This document shows positions 34,328 through 42,089 of a stretch of 55,891 nucleotides of DNA, piece by piece. The position numbers were made by a program, and so were the translations under genes. The number at the start of each line of letters is the position of its first letter. Position 1 is the stretch's first letter. The notes under the pieces are model-generated. The model worked only from the letters and a program-made list of their open reading frames with translations, was not told the DNA's origin and did not search any database. The DNA is from CAZPEV01 sp964585635. Its GTDB lineage: Bacteria; Zixibacteria; MSB-5A5; GN15; JAAZOE01. The DNA is taken from contig CAZPEV010000002.1 in assembly GCA_964585635.1 (NCBI GenBank), positions 1 to 55,891 on the forward strand, written 5' to 3'.

Positions 34328-35749
34328 ATGAAATCAGAACGTCCCAAAATCCTCGTTATTGACGACGACCCCAAGGTCAAGTGGCTTTTATCGGAGGGGT
34401 TGTCGAACAGCTTTGACTTCATTTCCGCGGCTGACGGGAATGAAGGCCTGCAGATGATCAGTATCGAGAAGCCCAGCCTGGTTCTTCTCGATATCAAGAT
34501 GCCGCAGATGTCCGGTATCGAGGTGCTCAAACGGCTGAACAAGGTTGACAGCCGGCCGGAAGTCATCATGCTGTCGGGTCATGATGAGACTCATTATGTC
34601 GTGGAATCGATGAAGAACGGGGCGGCCGAGTTTATCAAGAAGCCGTTTGACATCAAAGAAGTCGAAATTCATATCAATGCCATCCTCGAGCAAGGCCGGC
34701 TGAAACAAGAGGTTTCCCAGCTTCGCACGGAGCTTCGGGCCAAGTCACAGTATGACGCCTTTATCGGCGATTCCCCCAAGATCGTCCAAGTCAAGAACCT
34801 TATCGAACAGGTGGCCGACTCTGAGCTGACGGTGCTGATTCGTGGTGAATCGGGCACCGGTAAGGAGATCATCGCCCGGATGATTCACACTATTTCGGGG
34901 CGAAGCGAGGAATCGTTCACCAAGGTCAACTGCGCCGCCATTCCGCACGACCTTTTGGAGGCCGAGCTGTTCGGGTACGAAAAAGGAGCCTTCACCGGCG
35001 CCCATAAGACCAAACCGGGACGGTTCGAGGTGGCCAACAAAGGGACCATCTTTCTCGATGAGATCGGGGATATGCCGCTGGAGCTCCAGTCGAAGCTCCT
35101 GCAGGTGCTGGAGCAACAGGAATTCGTGCGGGTCGGCGGCATACACAATATTCATGTTGACGTGCGGATCATCTGCGCCACCAATCGGGATCTGGACGAT
35201 GCCATCACGCACGGCCGATTCCGTGACGACCTCTATTACCGTCTAAATGAAATCACCGTTCCCTTGCCGCCGCTACGGGAGCGGCGCCAGGATATTCCCC
35301 TATTAGCCATCCACTTTGTGGAAAAGTGCAATCAGCTCTACCAGCGGCAGACTCCACCTCTCTCGGAGCAAACGCTGGAGCAACTCATGAGTGCGCCATG
35401 GCCGGGAAACGTCCGGCAACTGGAAAACCTGATCAAGCAAGTTGTCGTTCGCGGGGATGAGTCAATCGTGACCGAGCTGCTGTCGAAGCGGCCGGCTGAG
35501 GGGGCAATATCACCGGCGACCTATCGGCCGTCAGCGGGCGCGGGCGATTTGCCTCCGCTGGCAGGACCTGAATCGCTTTCCCTTAAGAAGGTAGTGGCCG
35601 AGGCCGTCAGCCGGGAGGAGAGAGCCTTGATTTCACGCGTTCTCATGCGCACCAACTGGAACCGACGCAAAGCTTCCGATATGCTTGAAATCAGCTACCG
35701 CTCGCTTCTCTATAAGATCAAGGAATATGGCCTTAACGAGATAAAATAG
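34328..35749 (+). CDS. NtrC-family sigma54-dependent response regulator
   Basis: This 473-residue activator has a receiver domain (residues 1-120, Asp in 'LVLLDIKMPQMSG'), a AAA+ domain (~140-375) with Walker A 'GESGTGKE', the sigma54-contact loop GAFTGA, and Walker B 'GTIFLDEIGDM'. A C-terminal Fis-type helix-turn-helix follows ('NWNRRKASDMLEISYRSLLY'). It lies 68 bases after the hybrid kinase and is its natural partner. Targets are unknown; a sigma54-like site before the pilin genes at 45778-45795 is one candidate in the window. Confidence 0.93.
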   Translation: MKSERPKILVIDDDPKVKWLLSEGLSNSFDFISAADGNEGLQMISIEKPSLVLLDIKMPQMSGIEVLKRLNKVDSRPEVIMLSGHDETHYVVESMKNGAAEFIKKPFDIKEVEIHINAILEQGRLKQEVSQLRTELRAKSQYDAFIGDSPKIVQVKNLIEQVADSELTVLIRGESGTGKEIIARMIHTISGRSEESFTKVNCAAIPHDLLEAELFGYEKGAFTGAHKTKPGRFEVANKGTIFLDEIGDMPLELQSKLLQVLEQQEFVRVGGIHNIHVDVRIICATNRDLDDAITHGRFRDDLYYRLNEITVPLPPLRERRQDIPLLAIHFVEKCNQLYQRQTPPLSEQTLEQLMSAPWPGNVRQLENLIKQVVVRGDESIVTELLSKRPAEGAISPATYRPSAGAGDLPPLAGPESLSLKKVVAEAVSREERALISRVLMRTNWNRRKASDMLEISYRSLLYKIKEYGLNEIK

Positions 35750-36010
35750 ACCTTCAACTCCAGCGCGGCACAGCTTTGCTGTTGATTCAGAGGCCGCAGT
35801 CAACTCCATACAAATGCCATTAGTTTCTCAATCGAAATCGCGATTATTGTACGGATGCTGTACAGCCGCCAATGATTTCTCTGCTCGTGATGGCGACTAA
35901 CCATGCTGACAGGCGACCGACATATGGCGCAATGCCTTGAGGCATGAAGAGAAACAGGCGTTTGGGCATCAGGGGAAAATTGTTGACAATTTCGGTACAA
36001 TGGTTGCTTC

Positions 36011-36019
36011 TGTTATAAT
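36011..36019 (+). promoter_or_regulatory. Extended -10 promoter element
   Basis: TGTTATAAT fits the extended -10 consensus TGnTATAAT. No good -35 box lies 17 bases upstream; TTGACA at 35983-35988 is 25 bases away, too far to pair with it. Confidence 0.55.
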
Positions 36020-36020
36020 C

Positions 36021-36048
36021 TCCCGCGGGAGAGATATGTCCCGCGGGG
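36021..36048 (+). promoter_or_regulatory. Double palindrome / hairpin at the transcript start
   Basis: TCCCGCGGGA (36021-36030) and TCCCGCGGGG (36039-36048) each contain the 8-base palindrome CCCGCGGG, with centres 18 bases apart. Together they can also pair as a 9-base stem with an 8-base loop. The position just after the -10 box suits a repressor operator or an mRNA leader hairpin. Confidence 0.55.
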
Positions 36049-36062
36049 AGTGTTTTACAGCT

Positions 36063-36536
36063 ATGGCGCACTCTATGGGAGACAAGCAAGGCATGGATGC
36101 CGATCAGATCATGGAGTTTCGGAACCTGGCTTTACTGGAATTGAAGCGGGCCGAACGTTACCGTAATTTTCTTTCCCTGCTGGTTCTTAATCTGTCCGAA
36201 TTCCTGGCTACGGCCGGGAAGCGAAAGATCAATTCGCCGGATGCTGCCAGCGAGTTTGTGGAAAAGGCTGTCGCCCGGCTGAGGGCTTTTGCACGAGAGA
36301 CCGATATGATCTCCCGGCTGGGTGAGGCTCGATTAGTCATGCTGTTGCCCGAAACCGATCCGAGCGGGGCAAGAACGGCCGCCGGGCGGTTTCAGAAACT
36401 GATAGCCGACTATCTGGCCGAGTTCCTGGAATCCGACTTCAGATTCGAGGTGTCGCTGGAGATAGCCTCGTTTCCCGATTCCAGCGGCGAGGCGTCGTTG
36501 AAATCACGCCTTAAAGGACTGTTCGCCAGCAATTGA
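36063..36536 (+). CDS. Degenerate GGDEF-like protein
   Basis: About 157 residues have the fold pattern of a diguanylate cyclase domain: 'LALLELKRAERYRNFLSLLVLNL' matches the usual opening, and 'DMISRLGEARLVMLLPETDPSGARTAAGRF' the central strands. The GGDEF signature reads 'LGEAR', so cyclase activity is unlikely. It may bind a nucleotide or act as a regulatory module. The start is uncertain: ATG 36063 has GGGGAG 12 bases upstream, and ATG 36075 and 36093 are alternatives. It stands alone, with a palindrome-marked promoter. Confidence 0.65.
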   Translation: MAHSMGDKQGMDADQIMEFRNLALLELKRAERYRNFLSLLVLNLSEFLATAGKRKINSPDAASEFVEKAVARLRAFARETDMISRLGEARLVMLLPETDPSGARTAAGRFQKLIADYLAEFLESDFRFEVSLEIASFPDSSGEASLKSRLKGLFASN

Positions 36537-36681
36537 TTCCGCGAGCGGTTTGAGCCGAATCCTCAAGATCAGCCATCAGTCAATGAGGGCGTATGCCCCG
36601 TAGTTTTCATATATCGGCCAAGTCAGACGCCATTTCCCCGCAAAGATTAAGACACCAATGGTCATTATATTGGGGGATTCA

Positions 36682-36698
36682 TGTCCAACCATTGGACA
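36682..36698. promoter_or_regulatory. 17-base palindrome, copy 1
   Basis: TGTCCAA-CCA-TTGGACA is a perfect 7-3-7 inverted repeat. The same motif recurs 82 bases downstream, as expected of operator pairs bound by a dimeric regulator. Confidence 0.5.
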
Positions 36699-36763
36699 AC
36701 ACCGGCAAAGATAATTTTCAGGCTGCCAAGGTCTTAAGAAAGACGCCTTCTAACCGCCATTAG

Positions 36764-36780
36764 TGTCCAAAAGTTGAACA
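36764..36780. promoter_or_regulatory. 17-base palindrome, copy 2
   Basis: TGTCCAA-AAG-TTGAACA matches copy 1 in both arms apart from one base. Confidence 0.5.
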
Positions 36781-36975
36781 TGGGAGATAGATTACTAATT
36801 TTGTCCGACATATAAGTTGTTGTATTTCAATAGGTATTAAACAGTTGGCCATCGGTTCGTCAATTGCGGCCACCTACCTGCTACCGAAAAGAAACGATTT
36901 TTCATATGCAATATTGGGTGGTGACAGCGTTGGCCGGGTAACGTCCAACCGGGTAATGATTACGGATGATCATTT

Positions 36976-37200
36976 GTGGTAAGGTTTGACAAACGAGGGT
37001 CGGGCAAATCTCCCGAGGGACAATTTACCGTTCGGCTGGTCAACTATCTGCCCGGCCTCAATAACTATATGCTGACTGATGGCGGAGCGCCGGAGGTGCG
37101 TACAACCTCACTACCGCCGCAAGTTCCCGAACCCGCTTCCATCATGCTTTTGGGCGTCGGAGTCTTGAGCACCGCCGGCCTGCGGCGTTTGCATCGATGA
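36976..37200 (+). pseudogene. PEP-CTERM protein remnant
   Basis: The last 25 of 74 residues are a textbook PEP-CTERM sorting tail: 'VPEPASIMLLGVGVLST', a hydrophobic helix, then the basic end 'AGLRRLHR'. Such tails are cut by exosortase in exopolysaccharide-producing bacteria. The rest is only ~50 residues with no signal peptide; the frame is closed upstream by TGA 36967-36969, beyond which similar-looking residues continue. It looks like the 3' end of a decayed gene. No exosortase gene is in the window. Confidence 0.6.
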
Positions 37201-37548
37201 CCATTCTGGCCGTCAAGGCCCGCCGATCGGTCGTCGCCGGTGATCCATCGGCTGTTGTCGCCGGCGCAAATCATATCGGTCCTGGCGCTGATTAGTTTCA
37301 CCGACAGGTAGGCGTTGACAGAATGGCCTTATCTGATTATCATATGATAGACTTGCCGTAATAACCGGACTTCACGGGCCAACGACATAGTGCACAGGGG
37401 CGATTTCTTTTCGCCGACGGTCGGAATCCGGTAAGGCCAGTGATATCGATCCGCTGTTCGCCGCAGGTGGTCTTTCCTGCTCGCGGGGAGCATGTCATCA
37501 CGGGCAATGAGGAAAATCGATTTCTCGGAAAATCAAAGGGAGGGTGTT
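37201..37548. other. Promoter and long leader of the gingipain-like gene
   Basis: These 348 bases hold the promoter at 37315-37343 and about 200 bases of untranslated leader. A small hairpin GGCGA-TTTCTTT-TCGCC lies at 37399-37415. I do not recognise a known riboswitch. ATG 37492 is in frame with the gene but lacks a ribosome site. Confidence 0.5.
37315..37349 (+). promoter_or_regulatory. Sigma70 promoter with palindromic operator over the -10 box
   Basis: TTGACA (37315-37320), 17 bases, TATCAT (37338-37343). The -10 box is the left half of the perfect 12-base palindrome TATCATATGATA (37338-37349). Confidence 0.65.
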
Positions 37549-40500
37549 ATGTCGGGAAGCAAGAGGAATCGGCGCGCGTGTAGCCGACTGGCAGTTGGAG
37601 CGGTGCTGTCGGTGGTGATGCTGACCGCCGTCCCAGGTCGTCTCGCCGCGCAGAGTCGGCCGAACCAATCGGATCCGGTGGCTGTTTCAACCGTCAAGGT
37701 TTGGCAGGACAATCCGTATGGTATCAAGGTGACGCGGTGGCCGATAGAATCGGATATCCGGCCGACCACCTATGCGGAATGGATGGCCCGGCAGGTGACC
37801 TCGCCGGGGCCGCTTAGGACCCGGCTGGTCGAGCGGCGTCCATCCGATAATCCGGCCAAGAGCACAAGCACCGTCTGCGTAATCGTCAATGCCGGTCTCT
37901 ATGACGGCATCGCCGAAGCGCTGGGCCAATATCTCACCGATCTGGCCAGAGAGGGATTCACCGTGGAACTGCATACCAGTTCCGGGGGGACGCCGCCGGA
38001 GTTGCGCCAATTCCTTCTCTCCCGATATACCGAGGGCATCAAGGGCGCGGTTCTGATCGGTGATCTGCCGATTGCCTGGTATGAAGAGACCTGCTGGGAT
38101 CCGCCGGAAGATGAGCAATTCCCCTGCGATTTCTATTACATGGACCTTGACGGCACGTGGCAGGACACCGACGGTGACGGCCTCTACGATCAGCATTACG
38201 GCAACGTCGCCCCCGAAATCTGGATCGGGCGTCTGACGGCGTCACCCTTGACCATGACCGGTAAGACCGAAACGGAGTTGCTGCGTAATTACTTCCGCAA
38301 GAACCACCTCTACCGGACGGGCAGCCTTCCGGTGGCCGACCGGGCTCTGGTTTATGTCGATGACGACTGGTCCGGTAGTGCCGAGTGGTGGAGCAACGAG
38401 GTCGGCCTGACGTACAGCAACCGCACCACCGTCTCCGATCCATACGTAACGGTGGCCGAAGATTACGAGAGGCGGATACAGGAGAATTATGAACTCATCG
38501 AAATCTGCGCTCATTCCGATCCGCTGACCCATTACTTTAAGATTCCGCCCGACATATGGTATAATACCATCGGGGTGGGGCGGATAGTCGAAGTCAATCC
38601 TCCGGCGGCCTTTTACAATTTATATGCCTGCTCCAATGCCCGTTATGTGGAAACAAACTATATGGGGGGCTGGTATGTTTTTTGTCCCTCATACGGCATT
38701 GCGGCCATTGGCAGCAGCAAGACCGGGTCGATGCTCAATTTCAGTTATTTCTACGACCCCTTGGGCTCGGGCCGGACGTTCGGCGAGGCCTTCTTTGATT
38801 GGTTCGGATCGGTGACCGACGGCGGCGTCGATGATTGGGAAGCCTGCTGGTTCTATGGAATGACACTGTGTGGTGATCCGACGGCGGTGCCGCATGTGTC
38901 GTCATGCCCCAGCATTGTCGAGCGGACGGTCTCGGATGCTGCCCATGGCGACGGCGACGGTCTCCCCGAACCCGGCGAGGGAATCGAATTCCGCGTGACC
39001 GTCACCAACCTCGGCACCCGTCCGGCGCGGGGTGCTGCGGTCAGGTTGTCGACGGATGATGCCTCGTTGCTGGTCACTCAGGGGGACATCAATTTGGGCA
39101 ACATATCTCCAGGCGGGTCGGTTACTAACAGCGGCGACCCCCTGATGTTTGAAATCCCGGCCGAGTACCTTTCCCGGATCGATTCCATCTATCTTGTCCT
39201 GACCTGGAATGAAGGGACGGGAATCGACACGGTTGCCTTTGAAATGACGGTCGGTCGGCCGTCCATTTTGATCGTTGATGACGACGCCGGCGCCAATCTG
39301 GAACGATTTTACCGCAGTCATTTGGACTCTTTGCGTCTGCCATATCAAATGTGGACCTGTCCGCCGGCGCCCGTCGCCGTTGATCTCGCCGCTTATGACC
39401 TGGTCATCTGGTACACCGGCAATTATAGGCCCGGGCCGCTTGATCCCGGCAAAGTCGACGCCATGAAGACCTATCTGGATGGGGGCGGCCGACTTTTCCT
39501 TACCGGCCAGGCGATAGCCGCGCAGTTGGCCGGTCTCGATCCCGCATTTTTGGGCACGTATCTTAAATCGCAGTACCTTTCGACTACCATGATCCCGATT
39601 CTGGCGGCTGTCCCCGGAGCGACGCTGTTTGTGCCGGCCGATTCGGCTGTAATCACCGGATATGGCGGGGCCGGCAACCAGACCAAAGAAGATCAGATCG
39701 CCGCGATCAACGGCGGCGTTCCGGAATTGCAATACTATGGCAATCCCGGCCTGGGATGCGTAACTTGGCAGGGCGACTACCGGATGATCTTTATGTCATT
39801 CGGGTTTGAGGCGATGACCAACTATGACCCTCGCTGGGTTTACCGCGATACCGTGTATGACCGAATCCTTGACTGGTTCGATTGCCCGCGGCCGGCGATG
39901 CCCATAATGGTGTCGGTCACGCCCGGTGATCCGATGAATCTGGCCGACCACAACCCGGTCATACGCTGGACTTATCCAGGCGGCCAGCCGCTTCCCCAGC
40001 AGATGTATCAGATCGAAGTGGGCAGCGACAACGACTGGTCGGTAGCCGAGATGTGGGATGTGGAACCGGTGTACGGACCCGATACGGCAATCGCATATGC
40101 CGGCTTGCCATTGGCGGACGGTCAGACATACTGTTTCCGGGTCCAAACCCAGGACGGCGCCCGCTGGTCAAACTGGCACTATGGGCATTTTCGGATGAAC
40201 ACGCCGCCGGGCCAACCGACGAATCTGAAGCCGAACAGCTTTCAGACGATCCCCAGCGACGCCCTTAACCTGACGCATAGCCTTGTGCATGATCCCGATG
40301 ATGATATGGTCGCCTATGACTATGAAGTGTTTGACGACCCGCAGATGACGCAGCTGGCGGCGCAGGGATCGGATGTTGCGGCCGGGACCGACACAGTTGT
40401 CCTCTGGCGGGTGCCGGCTTCGTTGACGGCGGGGGAGGACTATTACTGGCGGGTTCGCGCCAATGACGGCCACGAGCCGGGGACGTGGACCAGTCCGGCA

Positions 40501-40722
40501 TCATTTCGGGTAAGCGGCGGCAGCATCTGCGGCGATGCCAACGACGATGGCGCGGTCAATGTCGGCGACGCCGTGTTTATCGTCAATTATATCTTCAAAG
40601 GCGGCCCGCCGCCCCAGCATAACCCGGCCGCCGACGCCAACTGCGACGGCACGGTAAACATCGGCGACGCGGTTCACCTCATAAACTTCATTTTTAAGGG
40701 AGGACCGGCGCCCTGCTGCTAA
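37549..40722 (+). CDS. Secreted gingipain-like (C25-type) cysteine protease candidate with dockerin repeats
   Basis: This 1057-residue exported protein has a signal peptide (residues 1-35, ending 'GRLAAQ'). Residues ~60-430 resemble C25/clan CD proteases: 'VLIGDLPIAWYE', then His322 in 'LIEICAHSDP' and Cys361 in 'FYNLYACSNARY', spaced like the gingipain dyad. Next come a CARDB/adhesion-like domain (~435-560), a flavodoxin/amidotransferase-like segment from 'ILIVDDDAGANLE' (~565-770), and two Fn3-like domains (~785-985). Two dockerin-like calcium repeats close the protein ('GDANDDGAVNVGDAVFIVNY', 'DANCDGTVNIGDAVHLINF'). ATG 37549 has GGGAGGG upstream and starts the signal peptide. The protease call is inference from motif layout; a non-catalytic surface protein is possible. 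Confidence 0.7.
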   Translation: MSGSKRNRRACSRLAVGAVLSVVMLTAVPGRLAAQSRPNQSDPVAVSTVKVWQDNPYGIKVTRWPIESDIRPTTYAEWMARQVTSPGPLRTRLVERRPSDNPAKSTSTVCVIVNAGLYDGIAEALGQYLTDLAREGFTVELHTSSGGTPPELRQFLLSRYTEGIKGAVLIGDLPIAWYEETCWDPPEDEQFPCDFYYMDLDGTWQDTDGDGLYDQHYGNVAPEIWIGRLTASPLTMTGKTETELLRNYFRKNHLYRTGSLPVADRALVYVDDDWSGSAEWWSNEVGLTYSNRTTVSDPYVTVAEDYERRIQENYELIEICAHSDPLTHYFKIPPDIWYNTIGVGRIVEVNPPAAFYNLYACSNARYVETNYMGGWYVFCPSYGIAAIGSSKTGSMLNFSYFYDPLGSGRTFGEAFFDWFGSVTDGGVDDWEACWFYGMTLCGDPTAVPHVSSCPSIVERTVSDAAHGDGDGLPEPGEGIEFRVTVTNLGTRPARGAAVRLSTDDASLLVTQGDINLGNISPGGSVTNSGDPLMFEIPAEYLSRIDSIYLVLTWNEGTGIDTVAFEMTVGRPSILIVDDDAGANLERFYRSHLDSLRLPYQMWTCPPAPVAVDLAAYDLVIWYTGNYRPGPLDPGKVDAMKTYLDGGGRLFLTGQAIAAQLAGLDPAFLGTYLKSQYLSTTMIPILAAVPGATLFVPADSAVITGYGGAGNQTKEDQIAAINGGVPELQYYGNPGLGCVTWQGDYRMIFMSFGFEAMTNYDPRWVYRDTVYDRILDWFDCPRPAMPIMVSVTPGDPMNLADHNPVIRWTYPGGQPLPQQMYQIEVGSDNDWSVAEMWDVEPVYGPDTAIAYAGLPLADGQTYCFRVQTQDGARWSNWHYGHFRMNTPPGQPTNLKPNSFQTIPSDALNLTHSLVHDPDDDMVAYDYEVFDDPQMTQLAAQGSDVAAGTDTVVLWRVPASLTAGEDYYWRVRANDGHEPGTWTSPASFRVSGGSICGDANDDGAVNVGDAVFIVNYIFKGGPPPQHNPAADANCDGTVNIGDAVHLINFIFKGGPAPCC

Positions 40723-40723
40723 G

Positions 40724-40876
40724 GGGAGTGTTGAAAAAGCCCCCACCGTCTTTGCGAGGAGCCCCGCCACAAGCGGGACGACGCGGCAATCTCGATTTTC
40801 ATGGGGGAACCGAGATCGCCACGACCCGCCACGGGCGGGTCTCGCGATGACGAATTTTAGGTTTTTCAACAGGCCC
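40724..40876. repeat. MITE-like element, 153 bp
   Basis: The ends are inverted copies: GGGAGTGTTGAAAAA at 40724-40738 and, on the other strand, GGGCCTGTTGAAAAA from 40876-40862. Inside, CGTCTTTGCGAG pairs with CTCGCGATGACG, and CAATCTCG with CGAGATCG, so the whole element folds into one long hairpin. It begins two bases after the protease stop codon and encodes nothing. Elements of this look are widespread non-autonomous repeats. It may also end transcription between the two convergent operons. Confidence 0.75.
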
Positions 40877-40947
40877 TAAGCCGGGGGGGATGGTTGCGCC
40901 AGAAAGATATCGGCTGAAATCGGGCCTGGCATGATTCCAGGCTCGAT

Positions 40948-42048
40948 TCAGATAAGACGGCCGCCCATAAAGATTGGGTAAAATCGGAAGAGCGCCAGCG
41001 CCAACCCCAAGGCGATATAGGCGATCTTAATCCATAGCGGCCGCTGCGATACCCCCATCATCATGGCCACCGGAAAGAGAATGATATAATGCCGATAGAC
41101 CGAGGTGATCGATCCCGTGGCGGGGGAAAAGAAAAATAGCACCGCCGCAAAAGCCACCAACTCCGGTTTCAGGCGGTATGGTGCGAAAAGCAGGAATGCC
41201 AGGCCATAAAACAGCACCGACGCATTCTCGACATACAGCGCCGGAAATTGCAGAAGCGAGTCCCAGATTACCGTCAACGGAAAGGCCCAGCTCCGGGCGT
41301 ATTTTTCCTGAAAATGCACGATCAGCAGCAGATCATCAAACTTGACATAGAAGTAGAGCGATAGCATCAGCGGCCCCAGGACAAAGGGGGCCAGATGGTA
41401 GAGCAGTTCCTTGGTGATCTTCGCCGGCGTCGCCGTGGACGTTCGCCCACGGTACTGATCAAAAACCATGACGGTCGGAATAAGAGCGGCCAGAAAGGCC
41501 GACGGGTACGATAATGACAGGCAGAAGGCCGTCAACGGCAGCAAGTACCGGCGGCCGGGCCGTAACGGCGTATAGAGCAGGTGCAGGTAGGCGGCGAATA
41601 TGAACAGGATGAAACTGTACGGAAATCCGGTCAGATAATAGAAGGCGTTGGGTGTGGCGGCCAACGCGATGGTCCCGACCAGCGCCGCCTTGCCATCTGC
41701 CAGTCGAACCATGAGCGAAAAGAAGAGCATAAAACCCAAGAGGCCGAACACATAGGGCAGGATTTTAAGTCCCAGGGCAACCTGGCCGGCCGAAAGGATT
41801 TTCAGGGCCACCGGCCAGGCCGGAAACCAGCCGACATTGCCGCAGATTTTGCCCAGCGGGTAATGGATCGCCGGATCACAGGGATAGACCTCATATCCGC
41901 GCAGGGCGATGGTGCGGTAGTGATCGATATCCCAGACCGGCTTGAAAAGCAGATCGCTGCCGCCGACAATGGTGATGGTCAGATAGAGGGCCGCCATGGC
42001 GGCAAAGATGCCGATCGGCGTCAGAGTTTGCCTGGTGGTCATAGTCAT
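40948..42048 (-). CDS. PIG-V-like GT-C mannosyltransferase
   Basis: This 366-residue membrane protein has about nine helices. An early lumenal or periplasmic loop carries 'PVWDIDHYRTIALRGY' and 'NVGWFPAWPVALKI'. The WD..HY..IA..GY and FP..P pattern is that of PIG-V-type mannosyltransferases, with the acidic residues as the likely catalytic site. Such enzymes use a polyprenyl-phosphate sugar to extend a lipid-linked glycan. It starts 41 bases after the CDP-alcohol phosphatidyltransferase gene on the same strand. The pair may make a glycosylated phospholipid, which is inference. Confidence 0.65.
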   Translation of the reverse strand: MTMTTRQTLTPIGIFAAMAALYLTITIVGGSDLLFKPVWDIDHYRTIALRGYEVYPCDPAIHYPLGKICGNVGWFPAWPVALKILSAGQVALGLKILPYVFGLLGFMLFFSLMVRLADGKAALVGTIALAATPNAFYYLTGFPYSFILFIFAAYLHLLYTPLRPGRRYLLPLTAFCLSLSYPSAFLAALIPTVMVFDQYRGRTSTATPAKITKELLYHLAPFVLGPLMLSLYFYVKFDDLLLIVHFQEKYARSWAFPLTVIWDSLLQFPALYVENASVLFYGLAFLLFAPYRLKPELVAFAAVLFFFSPATGSITSVYRHYIILFPVAMMMGVSQRPLWIKIAYIALGLALALFRFYPIFMGGRLI

Positions 42049-42089
42049 AATCTACCTGAACCGCCGATGGGCACAATCAAAAACCGCGC

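Larger units (their letters stand above)
35750..36062. other. Intergenic stretch before the GGDEF-like gene
   Basis: No convincing gene is seen in these 313 bases. It holds a 10-base perfect palindrome AATCGCGATT (35836-35845), a nearby TGTAC...TGTACA pair (about 35848-35863), an extended -10 promoter (36011-36019) and two copies of the palindrome CCCGCGGG (36022-36047). The composition is slightly AT-richer than the neighbours. Confidence 0.6.
36537..36975. other. Gene-poor AT-richer stretch with paired palindromes
   Basis: No gene with good coding character is seen. An open frame of about 60 codons (36791-36973) has no start or family resemblance. The notable content is the pair of 17-base palindromes at 36682 and 36764, listed separately. 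Base composition differs from the surrounding GC-rich genes, which suggests decayed or transferred DNA. Confidence 0.5.

Noticed and set aside
35983..36019. TTGACA and TATAAT as one promoter
   Set aside because: The spacer is 25 bases, too long; only the extended -10 is kept.
37350..37480. c-di-GMP or cobalamin riboswitch in the long leader
   Set aside because: Short stretches looked suggestive (GTGCACAGGGG, GGTAAGG), but the conserved cores of those riboswitches are absent.
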